The notes below the pieces were generated by a model. That model ran no database searches. It saw nothing but the letters and a program-made list of their open reading frames with translations, and was not told where the DNA came from. From Gnetum montanum (taxonomy: Eukaryota; Streptophyta; Gnetopsida; Gnetales; Gnetaceae): a stretch of DNA of 64,000 nucleotides. The position numbers were made by a program, and so were the translations under genes. The stretch is taken from NCBI GenBank assembly GCA_015680685.1, contig MNCI01006577.1, positions 444,944 to 508,943 on the forward strand, given 5' to 3'. Below are positions 10,600 through 22,100 of this stretch, piece by piece; position 1 is the stretch's first letter; every line of letters starts with the position of its first letter.

Positions 10600-11400
10600 T
10601 CCTCTTAAGAAAGAGGGGCTTGATCATGTTTGTTATATCACTCTCTTTTCCCTTTTTTTGGAGAGGATTTACAATCTTTCTTTACATGATTAACTTTACC
10701 ACAATTCCAACATTTAGGTAGCCTCTTTACAAATTTTTGAGGCTTATTCTTAAATTGAGGTCCCTTAACAAACTTTAGTTTTATATCATTTTTCATAAAT
10801 AATACATCATTTCAAGGAGTAGAATTTTTTCTTCTTGCTTCCTCAGATAACAATTGATCAAAAATATTATAAAAAATAAAGCTGGTAGATGTATTACTTA
10901 CAGCCATTACAAATGTCTCCCATGAATCTAGAAGTGTGCTAAGAAGTATGATACACTAATCTTCTTGATCCATTTCATCCCCATAGATTGAAATTGATGG
11001 ACCAATGTATTAAAGATATTCAAGAGTTCTATAATGGTAGTGCCTTCAACCATTTTATAATCATACAATCATTTCTTCAAAAAAAAAAAAAAAACTTATT
11101 GGTTAGGGACTTTGTTTGATACAAAGTTTGTAATTTATCCTAGAAATCTTTAGCAGAAGAGACATTGGAAACATTAAACAATACTAAATTTGAAAGACAT
11201 AAATGAATTGTACTTGCCAACTTTAGGTTCAACTTTACCCACTCTTCATCAAACATTTTATTAGGCTTAACTCCCAAAATTGCACTATGCTGGTCCTTTT
11301 CAACAAGGAGAGCCTTCATCTTGATCTTCCATAATTCATAGTTGGACCTGTTAAACTTTTTTTCATGATTTTTCCTTGAAATTACTTAACAAAATTAATA
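10600..11400 (-). pseudogene. Copia gag with CCHC zinc knuckle, decayed
   Basis: A clean zinc knuckle, CWNCGKVNHVKKDC (C-X2-C-X4-H-X4-C), lies at 10671-10712 on the minus strand with Lys-rich flanks. The capsid region towards 11400 is broken by stops and an A-run (about 11078-11094), but keeps the position expected between primer site and protease. Confidence 0.75.
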
Positions 11401-11431
11401 GTGGTGTGTGGAACCTTGCTTCAATACTAAT

Positions 11432-11866
11432 TATTATTCCTAGTCACTTGCACCAATATAATATTAAATTTAACAAAGCTACAGAAACTAAAAGGACATA
11501 GAGTTACCCTGGGGAAAACCTTCAAGGTGAAAAACACTAATAGAAAATTGACTCTTGGATTGTTAGTAGCAGTATAAATTCAAGATTGAAGCATAGAGAG
11601 AATGAATGAGAACAATGGAGAAGAATTATTGGGGAGGATTACAACTTAGGCATTGGCCATTGTTGTGTTATATTATTATGTCTAGGATGCTCCATTAGAG
11701 CTCCTTATATATTGCTCAGGTTACAAAATAAACCTAAAAATAAAAGGGATAAGGTAGTTTATTTTTATGGGGATAGGTATGGGACCAAATATAAAATAGA
11801 TAAGAATATAATAAGGTAGAAACATCTGCACAAAATCAAGGTAGATTTTCCTTCATCCACCTTATA
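11432..11866 (-). repeat. 5' LTR of the copia element
   Basis: This 435-bp repeat pairs with 7568-8007. The GGTAC duplication follows at 11867-11871. The minus-strand first dinucleotide is TA here and TG in the other copy, a point change at the terminus. Confidence 0.9.
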
Positions 11867-11871
11867 GGTAC

Positions 11872-14800
11872 ATGAAGGGAGGATGACACCACCATAAAAG
11901 TTGCAACAATGGGTGCTACAATGGGCTTCTTTGCATAGCTACATGTTAACAAGTTCAAATGCATGGTGTTTCTTAGCTTACTAGGTTGCTAAAAAATGGT
12001 GGTAAATACGAAAGATGATCAAGTATATTCGATTTGGCCCTGCAAGAGCATGATTAGTTCTACATAGTTATGTATCAAGGCCTTTCCAACCTAGCAAGCT
12101 CTATAGTTCATGTGGCCCTATTTCTTTTTTGATATTTATATATTAAATATATATCTAAAGCCTTTTTTTAAAAAATTATTTTATTTTTTATTTTTAAATA
12201 AAAAAGAGGATACTTCAATCCTTTCTTGTTTAATGCAACCTTTCCAATTATCATAACCTTACTTGGGCTTACATAGTGCATTATCATATTTCAAATTATA
12301 TTTTTTATTATTATTACTATTATTTCATTGTCAAAGTAGGACCTTCCATTACTTAGATGTTTTAGTTTTCTTATCAATAGTTATGCACTAATGTTAATGA
12401 AGTGTTTAAGATTTTCCTTTTTCTTTTTTATGAATGATGATGTTATTGATTATGATTTGTGTGTATAGATGCAAGGCATAATATGGAGAAAGCCAAAAGA
12501 GCTTGGAACCTAAACAGGCTAGAGGAAGAGAGCTCCAGAAGATCAAAATTGATGGTGGATGAAAAGGAGCAAAGGAGGAGAGTAAGGGAGGATCATCAAC
12601 ATTAGAATTGAAGGCAATTTCTAGGAAGACTACAAACATCTAGAATTCAGTGAACTAAAATTTTCTATTTACAATCCTCAATCCTCTCAAGATTTGTTTT
12701 TAGAAATATTAATATAAGTGGTTAGGAAACATAGATCTCTTTCCCAAAACTCAAGTTTGTACCCCTTTCTATCTTAGCTTCTTATTCTTCTTTCCTAGAT
12801 CTCTTTAGATCACTCCAACCGAAGGAGGATGAACTCAAAGAAGAATTGCATTTCAACAAAGAATTTTTCTTCAAATTACTAGACAAAGAAAGGACCCAAT
12901 GTAAGGACATGCTAAATGAGTTCTCTCTCTTGAAGGTTCGGGCAACTCTAACAAAAAGCTATGCTCTTAGCGAAGAGGATCATAAGCTCAATTTTGAGTT
13001 AAGTTCAAGTTCATTAGTTTTTTTTATTAGATTGTATGTGTTCTTTTTCTTTTTCTTTCCTTTTTTCTATAATGTTACAATTTCTACTCATGATCAAGTT
13101 ATGAACTTTGTCATATCATTTTCTATTTTCTCATCTTCAACTTTGTCCAAAGGAAAAGGCTATGTTAAATATTTCTCTAAATATATTTAGTTTAATAGTG
13201 TTTTGTTTCCTATATGGATCTGTTCTAGTTACCATTTTTCACATTCGATTTATAGTGTTAGCACTTAAAATTATAATTTTCATTTCTAAAATAAAACTTA
13301 CACTTATTTATAATTATGCATAGGATCCTACTTGTTAACTTAGATCAAATTTTAAAATTTCTAAGTGTAAACTCCATCATTCCTCTGTTAGTTGAGACAC
13401 TTCTTGGGTTTCATACCCATATGGGAGATACCCTAGATGATAGTCTCTTTAAATAAGTTGATTTAGAGGGTGTTTCATGTAATCCAATTTCATGTATCAA
13501 TAGACAACTTTCACAAATTTAATATTTTCCTTGACTACCTTTAAGATAGGTAAAGTAATGGCTATGATAAAGTTAATGGTTGCCTTTTTGGATGAAGAAA
13601 ACTCAATGTCCTCTTGGTTGATCAATGTTGTAGGTAGTGGGATCATAAAAGTAGGGTGTTCAAAGTTGTAAAGGATGCAACCAACTATTTTTTTTTGTCA
13701 TGATCTACACTTTGAGCAAAGTTGTAAAGTTGTAAGTTGAATGTAATGTATGTAGTCATAATAATAGATAAAAGAGAAAACTTTTATGCTCAATGTGATG
13801 TAATTGGTCTTAACAATGAAACAAAAGACATATCATAATCATACAAATCCTCCATTGGTTCAAGTGGACTTTTAGCCTACTTTTTGTTTTGTTTTGTTTT
13901 TCTTTTAAATTTAAAATCAAATACTTGCCTACTCTATTTTAAAACACTTCCTATAACTTATAATTTACCAACTTATAATAATTAAATCTAATAAATTAAA
14001 TAATGGTAACAACTTGACATTTCATATAGCTTTAATTATTTAATTTAAAGTTATTACATGCATTTTAATAAGTAATTTTTAAATAATAACATTAAATTAT
14101 TATTCTTAACCTAAATGATATAATCTATTTATTAAAGTTTGTATGCTCTATTTAATATTACTTTTTATGCTTCATCATAGATCTTTTATATATTTAATGG
14201 TTGAATATTGAAATGCAACTACTTCTAGAATTTTTGTAATTATTATATTATTATGAATATTTGATTAAGCATATTTTATTATATACTATGCACATAAGAT
14301 TATATAACACTGTGTCAATGAACATTTTCCCTTACCCAAGTCATAACAGTAATAACATTTCATTTAAATTGAAATTTGAAGTTTTTTTAAAGTAAAACTA
14401 AATATATATTAAAATATCTTTCTTTAGAAAGTTCCTTTAAAATGATGTCATGCTTAAGATATGTCTACTTAGTAACAAATCCTTTTAATATTGCTAACTT
14501 AAATAACATTGTTTGTACCAAAATTTCCATTACAATATGCAAAAATTTATAAGTATTATGCATAGTATCACTATTACCAACATAAATGATTAGTAAAAGA
14601 ATATAGCTTTTAAAAACATTTCTTTTTTATTTTTTATATTTAAAATAAATATCTTCTTTAATCATCTGAAATTTTAGATTCAATAATATTCTAAAATTTT
14701 TTAGTTTTGTGATGTTGAATTATATACCTACAATACAAAAACACATGAAAGTAAAATTTTACTTAAAAATAGGAGATATTGATTTCAAATTAATGCAAAT

Positions 14801-14989
14801 TACATTGGGATCCATAATACAAATTTAGTTTGGTCTAAATGCATTCTATAAAAATTCAATTAGATATCTATGTTAAAAAGAACATGTAGATTATGCTTTG
14901 ATAACGAATTTGAGAATTAATACTTCGTTATGTTTAAGAGTGTTACTTTTCATTAGAATCATAGAAAAATATTAATAATAATTTAGACC
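11872..14989. other. AT-rich unassigned DNA
   Basis: Long A/T runs (for example 12120-12200 and 13900-14900). One short open stretch at 12780-12990 (+) has a charged sequence (FKLLDKERTQCKDMLNEF) that I do not recognise. No LTR termini, RNA gene or domain motif seen. Confidence 0.5.
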
Positions 14990-16215
14990 TCTTCAGACCT
15001 TCTGATAGGAAAGAATTTCTTAAAGTTTGTGCCTACTAAAAGGTAGACTATCATCCAATAGCAAGGTCTAGGTAAACTATGACACAATATAACTACAACC
15101 CTCCTATAGTCCCAAACGGAAGGCATTTAGACCTTTCAGAAGAAAATAATTGCTTGGAGTTTTAGGCTACTAGAAGGTAGAGGATCATCCAGAAGGTAGA
15201 AGATCATCTAGAAGGCTAAAGATCATTTGAAAGGTATTTAGACCTTCTAGAAGGAAATAATTTCATGGAGTTTTAGGCTACTGAAAGGTAGAGGATCATC
15301 TAAAAGGCAAAACATCATCCAGAATGCATTCACATCTTTTGGGAGAGAATAATTTCTTGGAGTTTGTGGCTTCTAGAAGATAGAGGGTCATCCAAAAGAT
15401 AGAAGATAATTTGTAAGGCAGTTATACCTTCCAGTAGGGAATAATTTCTTAAACTTTGTGGCTTCTGGAAGGTAGAGGGTCATCTGGTACCAAGGTCTAG
15501 GTAAACTATGATGCGGTCTGACTAGTGTCCTCTTGCAGTCCTTATTAAAGGCATTCATACCTTCTAAAATGAAATAATTGCTTGGACTTTTATGCTTCTA
15601 GAAGGTAGACTATCATCTTTAGACCTTCTAGTAGGAAATAATTGGTTGGAGTTTATGGCTTCTAGAAGATAAAGGATCATTCAGAAGGTAGAAGATCATT
15701 TGCAAGATCAGAACTTCTAGTAGGAAATAATTGGTTGGATTTTATGGTTTTCAGAAGGCAGAGGATCATAAAGTAGCAAGGTCTAGGCAAATTGTAGACT
15801 CAACTAAAATGCATTCAAACCTTATGAGAAGGAATAATTGCATGGAGTTTTATGTTACCAGAAGGTAGAGAGTCATCTAAAAGGTAGATGATCAACTAAA
15901 GGCATTTAGACCTTCCAATAAGAAATAATTGCTTGGAGTTTATGGCTTCTAGAAGGCAGAGGATCATCTAGAAGCACTATTAAGGTAAACTACGAGGTAT
16001 TGTGACTCACACTATCTCATAGTTCCAAGTTGTAGACATTTAAACCTTTCATAAGGTAATAATTACTTACAATTATAGGCTTTTCAAATGAAAAGGATCA
16101 TCTAGAAGGTAGAAGATCATTCAAAAGTTGTTCAAGCATTCTGAAAGGGAATAATTGCTTAGAGTTTGTAGCTCCTAAAATGCAAATGATCATCTAGTAA
16201 CATAGTCTTCGTAAA
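14990..16215 (+). repeat. Degenerate satellite with CCTTCTAGAAGG palindromes
   Basis: Diverged tandem units share the blocks GCATTTAGACCTTCTAGAAGG, AATAATTGCTTGGAGTTTTAGG, CTACTAGAAGGTAGAGGATCAT and AGCAAGGTCTAGGTAAACTATG. The last block recurs near 15065, 15490, 15779, 15972 and 16207. Spacings are irregular (about 425, 290, 195 and 235 bp), as if a core of about 135 bp carries a variable number of ~70-bp palindromic sub-units. The same family in reverse orientation fills 63205-64000. Confidence 0.8.
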
Positions 16216-16950
16216 TTGCAAGCTTTCACTAACTGCATGTTGTCATAGTTAAATGTTATACATTGGCATGTATGGTCTCCAATTTTGAACTCATGCAAAT
16301 ATTTTCTTTTTAACTACTATGTTTAAACTATGATTTGCAGTAAGGTGGCATTGTTTCTATCATAGTTTCTATTTCATTCTATGAGTGGGATGTGATTTGT
16401 AATACCTCGCAATGTTTTTAAAATAACAATGACATGTGTTTCGCAATGCATCACATTACTTTATTATCTCAAACTGTAAGATGAATGCAATCCATAGGTT
16501 TCTAACACTATTTTGGACTTAGTTTCGAATTTTGACTATGAGAGAATTCATTCTCACAGTGCACTAACACTATTTTTTTTAGAGATTGCAATTGATCTGT
16601 GATTCGTATGTCTCTCATAATTTAAATTTTAGAGACTACGAGGGCACTCAACTAGTGGTAAATGCAACATTTTGTTATTTTTTGCTTTTGTAAATGTCTT
16701 GTATTTGTGATCTTCTCTACAATTAATATATTACAAATAATCTATATCACATTTTATCTATATATGGTGTAATTTGAAGGTTGAATGTAAAAATCATGAA
16801 ACTGTACTTTGATTTATCATTAAAATTTTTAGTCAAGTCCTATCAATTATTCATACTAGATTAGTAACATTATAGGTAGAAACTTCAAAGATAACTTACT
16901 AAATTACTCTTAAACAACTTCATTAATTAACAACATTTAACACAAAAATC
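16216..16950. other. Unassigned DNA next to the satellite
   Basis: AT-rich with no motif, repeat or coding signal I can support. Confidence 0.5.
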
Positions 16951-17733
16951 ATGGATCTATTCATGGTATTTGTTAGAAAGAAAGTAATAGTAATAGTCTA
17001 TGTACATACAAAAATATTAATAGAAAGTAATGTTAAAGTAAATTATAATTGTATACATAGATGCAATGGTCTAGAAAAATCCTGCTACATTGGTGTCCTA
17101 AATTGCATTTGGAGCATCAATCTGCATAAAATCTATCTCTGTGAAAGTATCAACAATGTTGGTGATTGGTTACTCCTCCATCCCAGTTGTTCCTAATGGT
17201 CCTATCTCTAAGTCATGGACTAGAGTATCCATCCCAATGAACTTGGGGTAAAAAATTTCCTCCATCTCCCCTAACCTAGAGGACTCTCACAATGATCACA
17301 ACTATTTAAACAAATATTTAGCTATTGTTTGAACATTCACAGCTCGACAAGTGAGCCTCCTCGTCACCCGTTCAAAACAATGATGCATGTATGACTCCAT
17401 GGCATTTATACATGTAATCAACCTATCCTCCATTACCTCTAAGTAGACAAAAATTGTTGCACCATCTCCAAACTATTTTTTTGCTAGTTAGGATGGATAT
17501 GAGTAACTTGCATCTCGATGATCTACCCATAATACTCATCCCAATCAGTCTTTTCACCATCTTCTAGAACACATAGATCTGTGAGCTAAATGAGATCATT
17601 AAGTCATGTCCCAGGGACACGTTGGCTAAGGAATGCACACCCTAAATGTGGTAATTGATCCTCATGAAAAACTTGCACTTTTTTGTCATCTACCTCAAGT
17701 TCTAGGATTTACCAATGTCTAAAAAGAGCAAAC
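16951..17733 (-). pseudogene. Decayed, unrecognised coding-like region (part 2, downstream of B)
   Basis: On the minus strand several stretches read like former protein, including EEIFYPKFIGMDTLVHDLEI (about 17215-17275) and VMEDRLITCINAMESYMHHC (about 17370-17430). There are stops and frameshifts. Element B interrupts it at 17738/26442, and the upstream part continues at 26447-27420. I do not recognise the family; a lost host gene or another transposon protein are both possible. Confidence 0.35.
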
Positions 17734-17738
17734 ATGGT

Positions 17739-18575
17739 TGATGAGTGGTGAGGTACCCCTACACTCAACCATACGAATATGAGCGCTTCATGCATGATCC
17801 AATCGATCTCTACAGATGAACTAGTTGTGGTATCTAGAATATTACTTGTAGATCGCAGTTCGTTGTCTTCCCACCTAGACTAGTATTAGCTTTGTCACGT
17901 ATGGTTTAGTCCAGAGTGAGGTATATGATGTGTTCCTACACTAATGCTACTCCTGGGTATGATTGAAAATAATATCAACTAAGATAGGAGAGAAAGGGTG
18001 AGAGAGAATCTAAACTAGCCTAAGTGCGATGAGCATCTATTCCTTAATCATCCATACACATCTTGGACCTTGTGCATGACAACCACTAGGATTACCAAGC
18101 GCATGTCCTAGGCACACTATGGGGTTACCAAGTAGTCATAGTTAAATGCTCGTGATTAAGTCGTACTCATTCCATGTTACTAGGAGATAAGGGTAGAGAG
18201 ATATTAACTAAGAAAGCAATAAATAACAATAAAAATTAAATAATTAAGCTAAGTGGATGCTGCAATGATGAAGTAATCTCGATCTTTATTGCCAATCATG
18301 TGCGTGTCCAAGTACATCACACTCAAATAAGGATGTCATACAATTACAATCATCACACTGTGGGCATGCACTGGGAGAAAGGGTTGAGATGAAAAACTGA
18401 CAAAAAGTCCCTACCTTAATACTAAAACTCTCCTCTCAACAAAATCTTCCTACCTCTTATTTATAGATGAGGAGACAGGCTACGATATTGGGTATCCAAT
18501 ATCACGTCTAGGCTACGATATCACGTACGCGATATCATGGGTGCGATATCGCAGCCAAAAATTCATGACTCATCA
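17739..18575 (-). repeat. 3' LTR of element B
   Basis: This 837-bp LTR has plus-strand ends TGATGAG and CTCATCA. Its U3 (minus strand) carries a cluster of GATATC-type palindromes at about 18480-18555, just upstream of CTATAAATAAGAGG (about 18454-18467). Confidence 0.9.
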
Positions 18576-18587
18576 TACCCCCATGAC
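18576..18587 (-). other. Polypurine tract of element B
   Basis: The sense sequence GTCATGGGGGTA sits directly against the 3' LTR, preceded by TTTTTATTTA. It is the plus-strand primer site. The same core recurs inside the element (see 21877-21900, 23473-23495 and 24209-24230). Confidence 0.75.
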
Positions 18588-18748
18588 TAAATAAAAACTC
18601 GTCCTCGAGTTAAAGTGAGAACAAGCTCCATTGATTACACAATGGATAGGTATGGGATTATTGACTGACTAGAATGGATTCATGCCGTAGTTTGGAATTA
18701 GAAAAAAATTGAGACACAACACGAAGAATGCAAAAGACAATCCTATAA

Positions 18749-21575
18749 CTACAAAATTGGGTGGAACTCATGTAGTTCCTGGTGGCGGTGGCTCCTCCAT
18801 GGATGCCTTTCCCTTGTCTTGCACTCGAGGTCTTGGGATTTGATGGCATTGAAGTATGGCATGGAGTTTCTCCTCTTTAGTTTGGGATCTTGTGTCATAC
18901 ATGCTAATGTTTCGATGTTTGATGGAGTCAGCACCTCCCATGGGCATGGTAGTTGCAGAAACATTTTATTTTCTTTAACATACCAACCCACAAACACCCA
19001 CCGTTCCTCCTCGTAGGCTCTGGATTTCTCTCTATATTCTTGAAAATTTGTGAGCCATCGAGCCAATTCTATTGCAACAACTTTCTTTCCCTGGTAGCTT
19101 TCTTTAAACATCTCGAGTTCAGAATTTGCAACCTCCAATTTTTGCAATGTTTTCTTATGTTCTGCAAATTCTGTTTCATATTTGGCGTAGGTGGTGGCTA
19201 CCTATTGCTCGAGCTCTGTTCTCAAGCACCCTGTTGTTAACATGGCAAGCTTGGCATACCATAGGTTTACCAACTCCATGTACTCTATAAGGTCCTGGAT
19301 CTATAGGTCTCAGCTCTTAACTTTTTCCTGGTGGGCAAATGCGTATGTGTCTAATATGGCTCGCCAGTCAGTGTGTTGAGCACTGAGAGCATTGATGTGG
19401 GCCTTGGCCATATGGATCTCCTTTTCGATGATTTTTTTATACATCGCCACCTAGTCTCAGAAATGCTCCTTTAGCTTCTCATGTCGTTTAGCCTCATTCT
19501 ACCACATGCTTATTTCAATGGCCATCTTTTGACGAATGGCCCATACCTCCAACATTGAGAGGGTTTGATTTTCCCTGGCTAAATGGTTCATGTCCTATTT
19601 GATCCTAATTAGTTGTTCTCGCAACTTCTGAAAATGTTCCTCAAGAACATTCTTTTGCTTCTCCACAGAGTTCAACCAAAGGTTGTTAGCAACAAGTTGT
19701 TTATTCTCCTCTTGTAAGGCCTTGAGTGCCTTGGCGTGTGCGTAAGTTTGTGCTTGTGCCACAGAGGCATCCCAGTCAACCTTCTCTTTTTCCTTCGCCA
19801 CCCTTTTATTCTCTATCAACAATTTATTGAGTTGCTCAGTTTTGAAAGTATCTAGCTAGACTATGGGAAAGAATTGAGGAGGATCTCGCTACGCTGCTTG
19901 CAAGGTCACAAGCCTTTCTTGCAATCTTTTCATTTCTTCTTTAGCATGCTCGACCCTCATCTCTGTTATGACCAGCTTCCCCTTGGTGGAAATGAAGTCT
20001 AATTATATTGTATTAACATCTTGTGGGATGTCAAACAAGAACGTCATTCCTTGTCCTGTTTGCAGCAATCGGTCAAGTACATCCGCATGTTTTGTAGGAG
20101 TCATTGAGGTACCGGCCAGAGTTTGAGCATCCTACTCTCCTATAAGATCTGTTAGTGGCACAACAAGCACATTGAATGATTCTTTAATGTGGTCTACAAC
20201 CACTTCTGCAGCTCCAGTTACGTCCTAGTCATGCATGACCACCACTGTGGCCCCTTCACTAGTTTCCAACTAGACCTGAAAAGACGTAGCGTTCCCTGAA
20301 ATCTGTTGTGACCAAGCACTCTCCCCTCCTAATGTCTAAATGGACACTTCACACTGCACATGATTCATAGAAACCATAGGTTGTACAGCCTCGTCAATGA
20401 CATTAAAGAGATTTGCATCATCACGACTTCCCTAACTGACCATCTCATCGATGGCCCTGAGATGGCTCATCGATAGTCTATAATCTTACGGCAGTGGCAG
20501 TGGTTCATCCTGCTGGCCCGTGCTAGGTCCTGCTTCTTATTTTTGACTAGGTCCTATCCTTGGAAGTTGGCTAGGTCCTACAAGCTGAGTTGCAGTTGGC
20601 CCTGCCGTCTGTTCTTTTTCTTGTTCCGGCCCTAGCATCTCACCAATGATTTTCCTTGTAGCTATTGGCTTTAGCAGTTCAGCATACGAAACATTTTTGG
20701 CTTTTTGGAGGACATCATTGGTGTATCCTTTGATACTAGCATGGCTACAAAACTTCCTGATAAGACAAGGGAAGGGAAATGCAAACTTCCCTATCTTCCA
20801 TTCTTTAAACCACCTTAGGATCTCCATAAAATATAGATGAGGCAGGTTAGCATTAACCTTTCCCATCAACACTGCACATCCTCTTGCTTCATATGTTGAA
20901 ATTCTTTTTAAACCTCTTGTGGGGAAGATGTGATAAGTTCCTATTTTGAAATAAATTTTCTCTTTCGTCGTCAACTCCCCATAGGTCTTATCTTCCTTGT
21001 CGTATGCCCTATCTAACCAAACTCGTCGTGCATCAGGGTCTGAGCAGGTAGACAACTGAGCAAACTTTGGCCCTATATTCGGAAAGTTTAATACTTTTGA
21101 AATGGCTTGAATATAGAAATCAACAGTCACACCACAAATGTTAACTATAATTCCTTATTCTTTGTTGTGCCAAAATTAGTACGTTTCCCCTAAGTACCAG
21201 GCACCGCTTTCAGAGAGGGTGCCATAATAAAGGTACTAATGGGGACCCTTTGAGGTGATCCCTAATGGCCTCCAGAGCGAATTCTGTGAAAGGTACAAAT
21301 TTTAATTCCACGATCACTATAGTAAATATGGACCTTTCATGGATGGCCTAAACACAATCCTAGGGCAACGTGAGATGTCATCCCTGTTCAGACGTTGCGG
21401 TAGCTCCTCCTTCCGCCTACCTTGATTGTATAGTGGCAGGGTCTTCTCGGTGGATACTAAATGATTGTTCCTCCTACCTTGCATGTTGTTCAGTAGAAAA
21501 TTATCCTTCACCTCTCCTAGGTCACTTGATCCAACCTTAAGAAGGACCTTCTTGTTGTCTGTGTTTCGGGGCCAT
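18749..21575 (-). pseudogene. ORF2 of element B: domain related to plant transposon ORFs plus coiled coil, decayed
   Basis: The start is taken as ATGGCCCCGAAA at 21575, directly after a TGATTGCAG acceptor-like sequence and matching the ORF2 start of D. The N-terminal third (open at 20537-21130) contains RGCAVLMGKVNANLPHLYFM and FAFPFPCLIRKFC, which resemble the 'putative plant transposon protein' domain of Athila/Tat downstream ORFs. The rest is rich in Glu, Lys, Gln and Leu with heptad-like spacing (for example 19595-19822), a likely coiled coil. The C-terminus has LQLPCPWEVLTPSNIE, shared with D (LALPCPWEVPVPAHI). No signal peptide or membrane segment seen. Several stops interrupt it. It occupies the place of the Athila env-like ORF; its function is unknown. 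Confidence 0.65.
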
Positions 21576-21905
21576 CTGCAATCACACGAGGCCAATCGTT
21601 AGTAAGGTTGTTACCAATGTTAGGTTATACCTTACTGCTTGCCTTAATGAATTTGCTTTATCTTCATGTGACATTAATTATTAGGTGAAAATATCCCCAA
21701 AAGATTATAATATTTAATCCACTTTGCTTAGGTGGTTTCCAAATCTAGTTTCCTGATATAACTAAGGAGATGAAATTATTTTTGGAAGATTTATCATTAA
21801 TTTTATAACTAATTACCCTTAATAATTTCCTTCAGGTGATGATGAATTTTAAAAAATTTATGTGCTATTCGGCATGTGCCCCTCCCCCACGACTAAGCTG
21901 AACAC
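21576..21905 (-). promoter_or_regulatory. Putative 5' UTR intron of ORF2 (element B)
   Basis: The minus strand reads CCAGA|GTGTTC at the left boundary and GTGTGATTGCAG|ATGG at the right, giving a ~330-nt GT...AG interval that ends exactly before the ORF2 start. The same arrangement is clearer in D (46307-46528). A PPT-like CTTAGTCGTGGGGG lies just inside the intron at 21877-21900. Confidence 0.5.
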
Positions 21906-22069
21906 TCTGGGTTCAAGTAGGTTCAAACGGAATGAAAATCGGAGTACCAGTGAGCGAGTTATGGATATGAAAGCAAGGTACGCGCAATCGCGAGTCGTAG
22001 AAAGAAATTTGAAAAACTTCCCCCACGTGAATAGTTAAAATCATGTTGATAGGCGCAGGGGGGTCACGT

Positions 22070-22100
22070 ATATATATATTTTTTGGATGCAATATCGCGG
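22070..22100 (-). promoter_or_regulatory. Putative internal promoter of ORF2 (element B)
   Basis: On the minus strand GCGATATTGC (about 22089-22100) is followed by a TATA box, AATATATATATACG (about 22068-22081), then a leader leading into the ORF2 intron. The 11-mer GCGATATTGCA also occurs in the B LTR U3 upstream of its TATA box. The inference is a second promoter built like the LTR promoter. Confidence 0.5.

Larger units (their letters stand above)
7568..11866 (-). mobile_element. Ty1/copia LTR retrotransposon, decayed, integrase core deleted
   Basis: Two ~440-bp LTRs flank a 3.4-kb interior, and the whole is bordered by GGTAC at 7563-7567 and 11867-11871. On the minus strand the order is gag with a CCHC knuckle, protease, a short integrase remnant, then RT and RNase H, the copia order. 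The interior is shorter than usual because most of the integrase is missing. Next to the 5' LTR the minus strand carries a decayed initiator-tRNA-Met primer site (plus strand GCTTCAATACTA at 11418-11429). A purine-rich tract lies next to the 3' LTR (about 8008-8024). Confidence 0.9.

Noticed and set aside
11078-11094. Poly(A) run as a retroposed mRNA tail
   Set aside because: It lies inside copia gag with no LINE/SINE-like flanks or duplication, so it is a slippage run.
12780-12990. Host exon at 12780-12990
   Set aside because: Charged open stretch without splice context, homologous motif or neighbouring exons that I can support.
14990-16215. CRISPR array
   Set aside because: Repeats are degenerate, spacing is irregular and there are no unique equal-length spacers. 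The sequence is plant nuclear.
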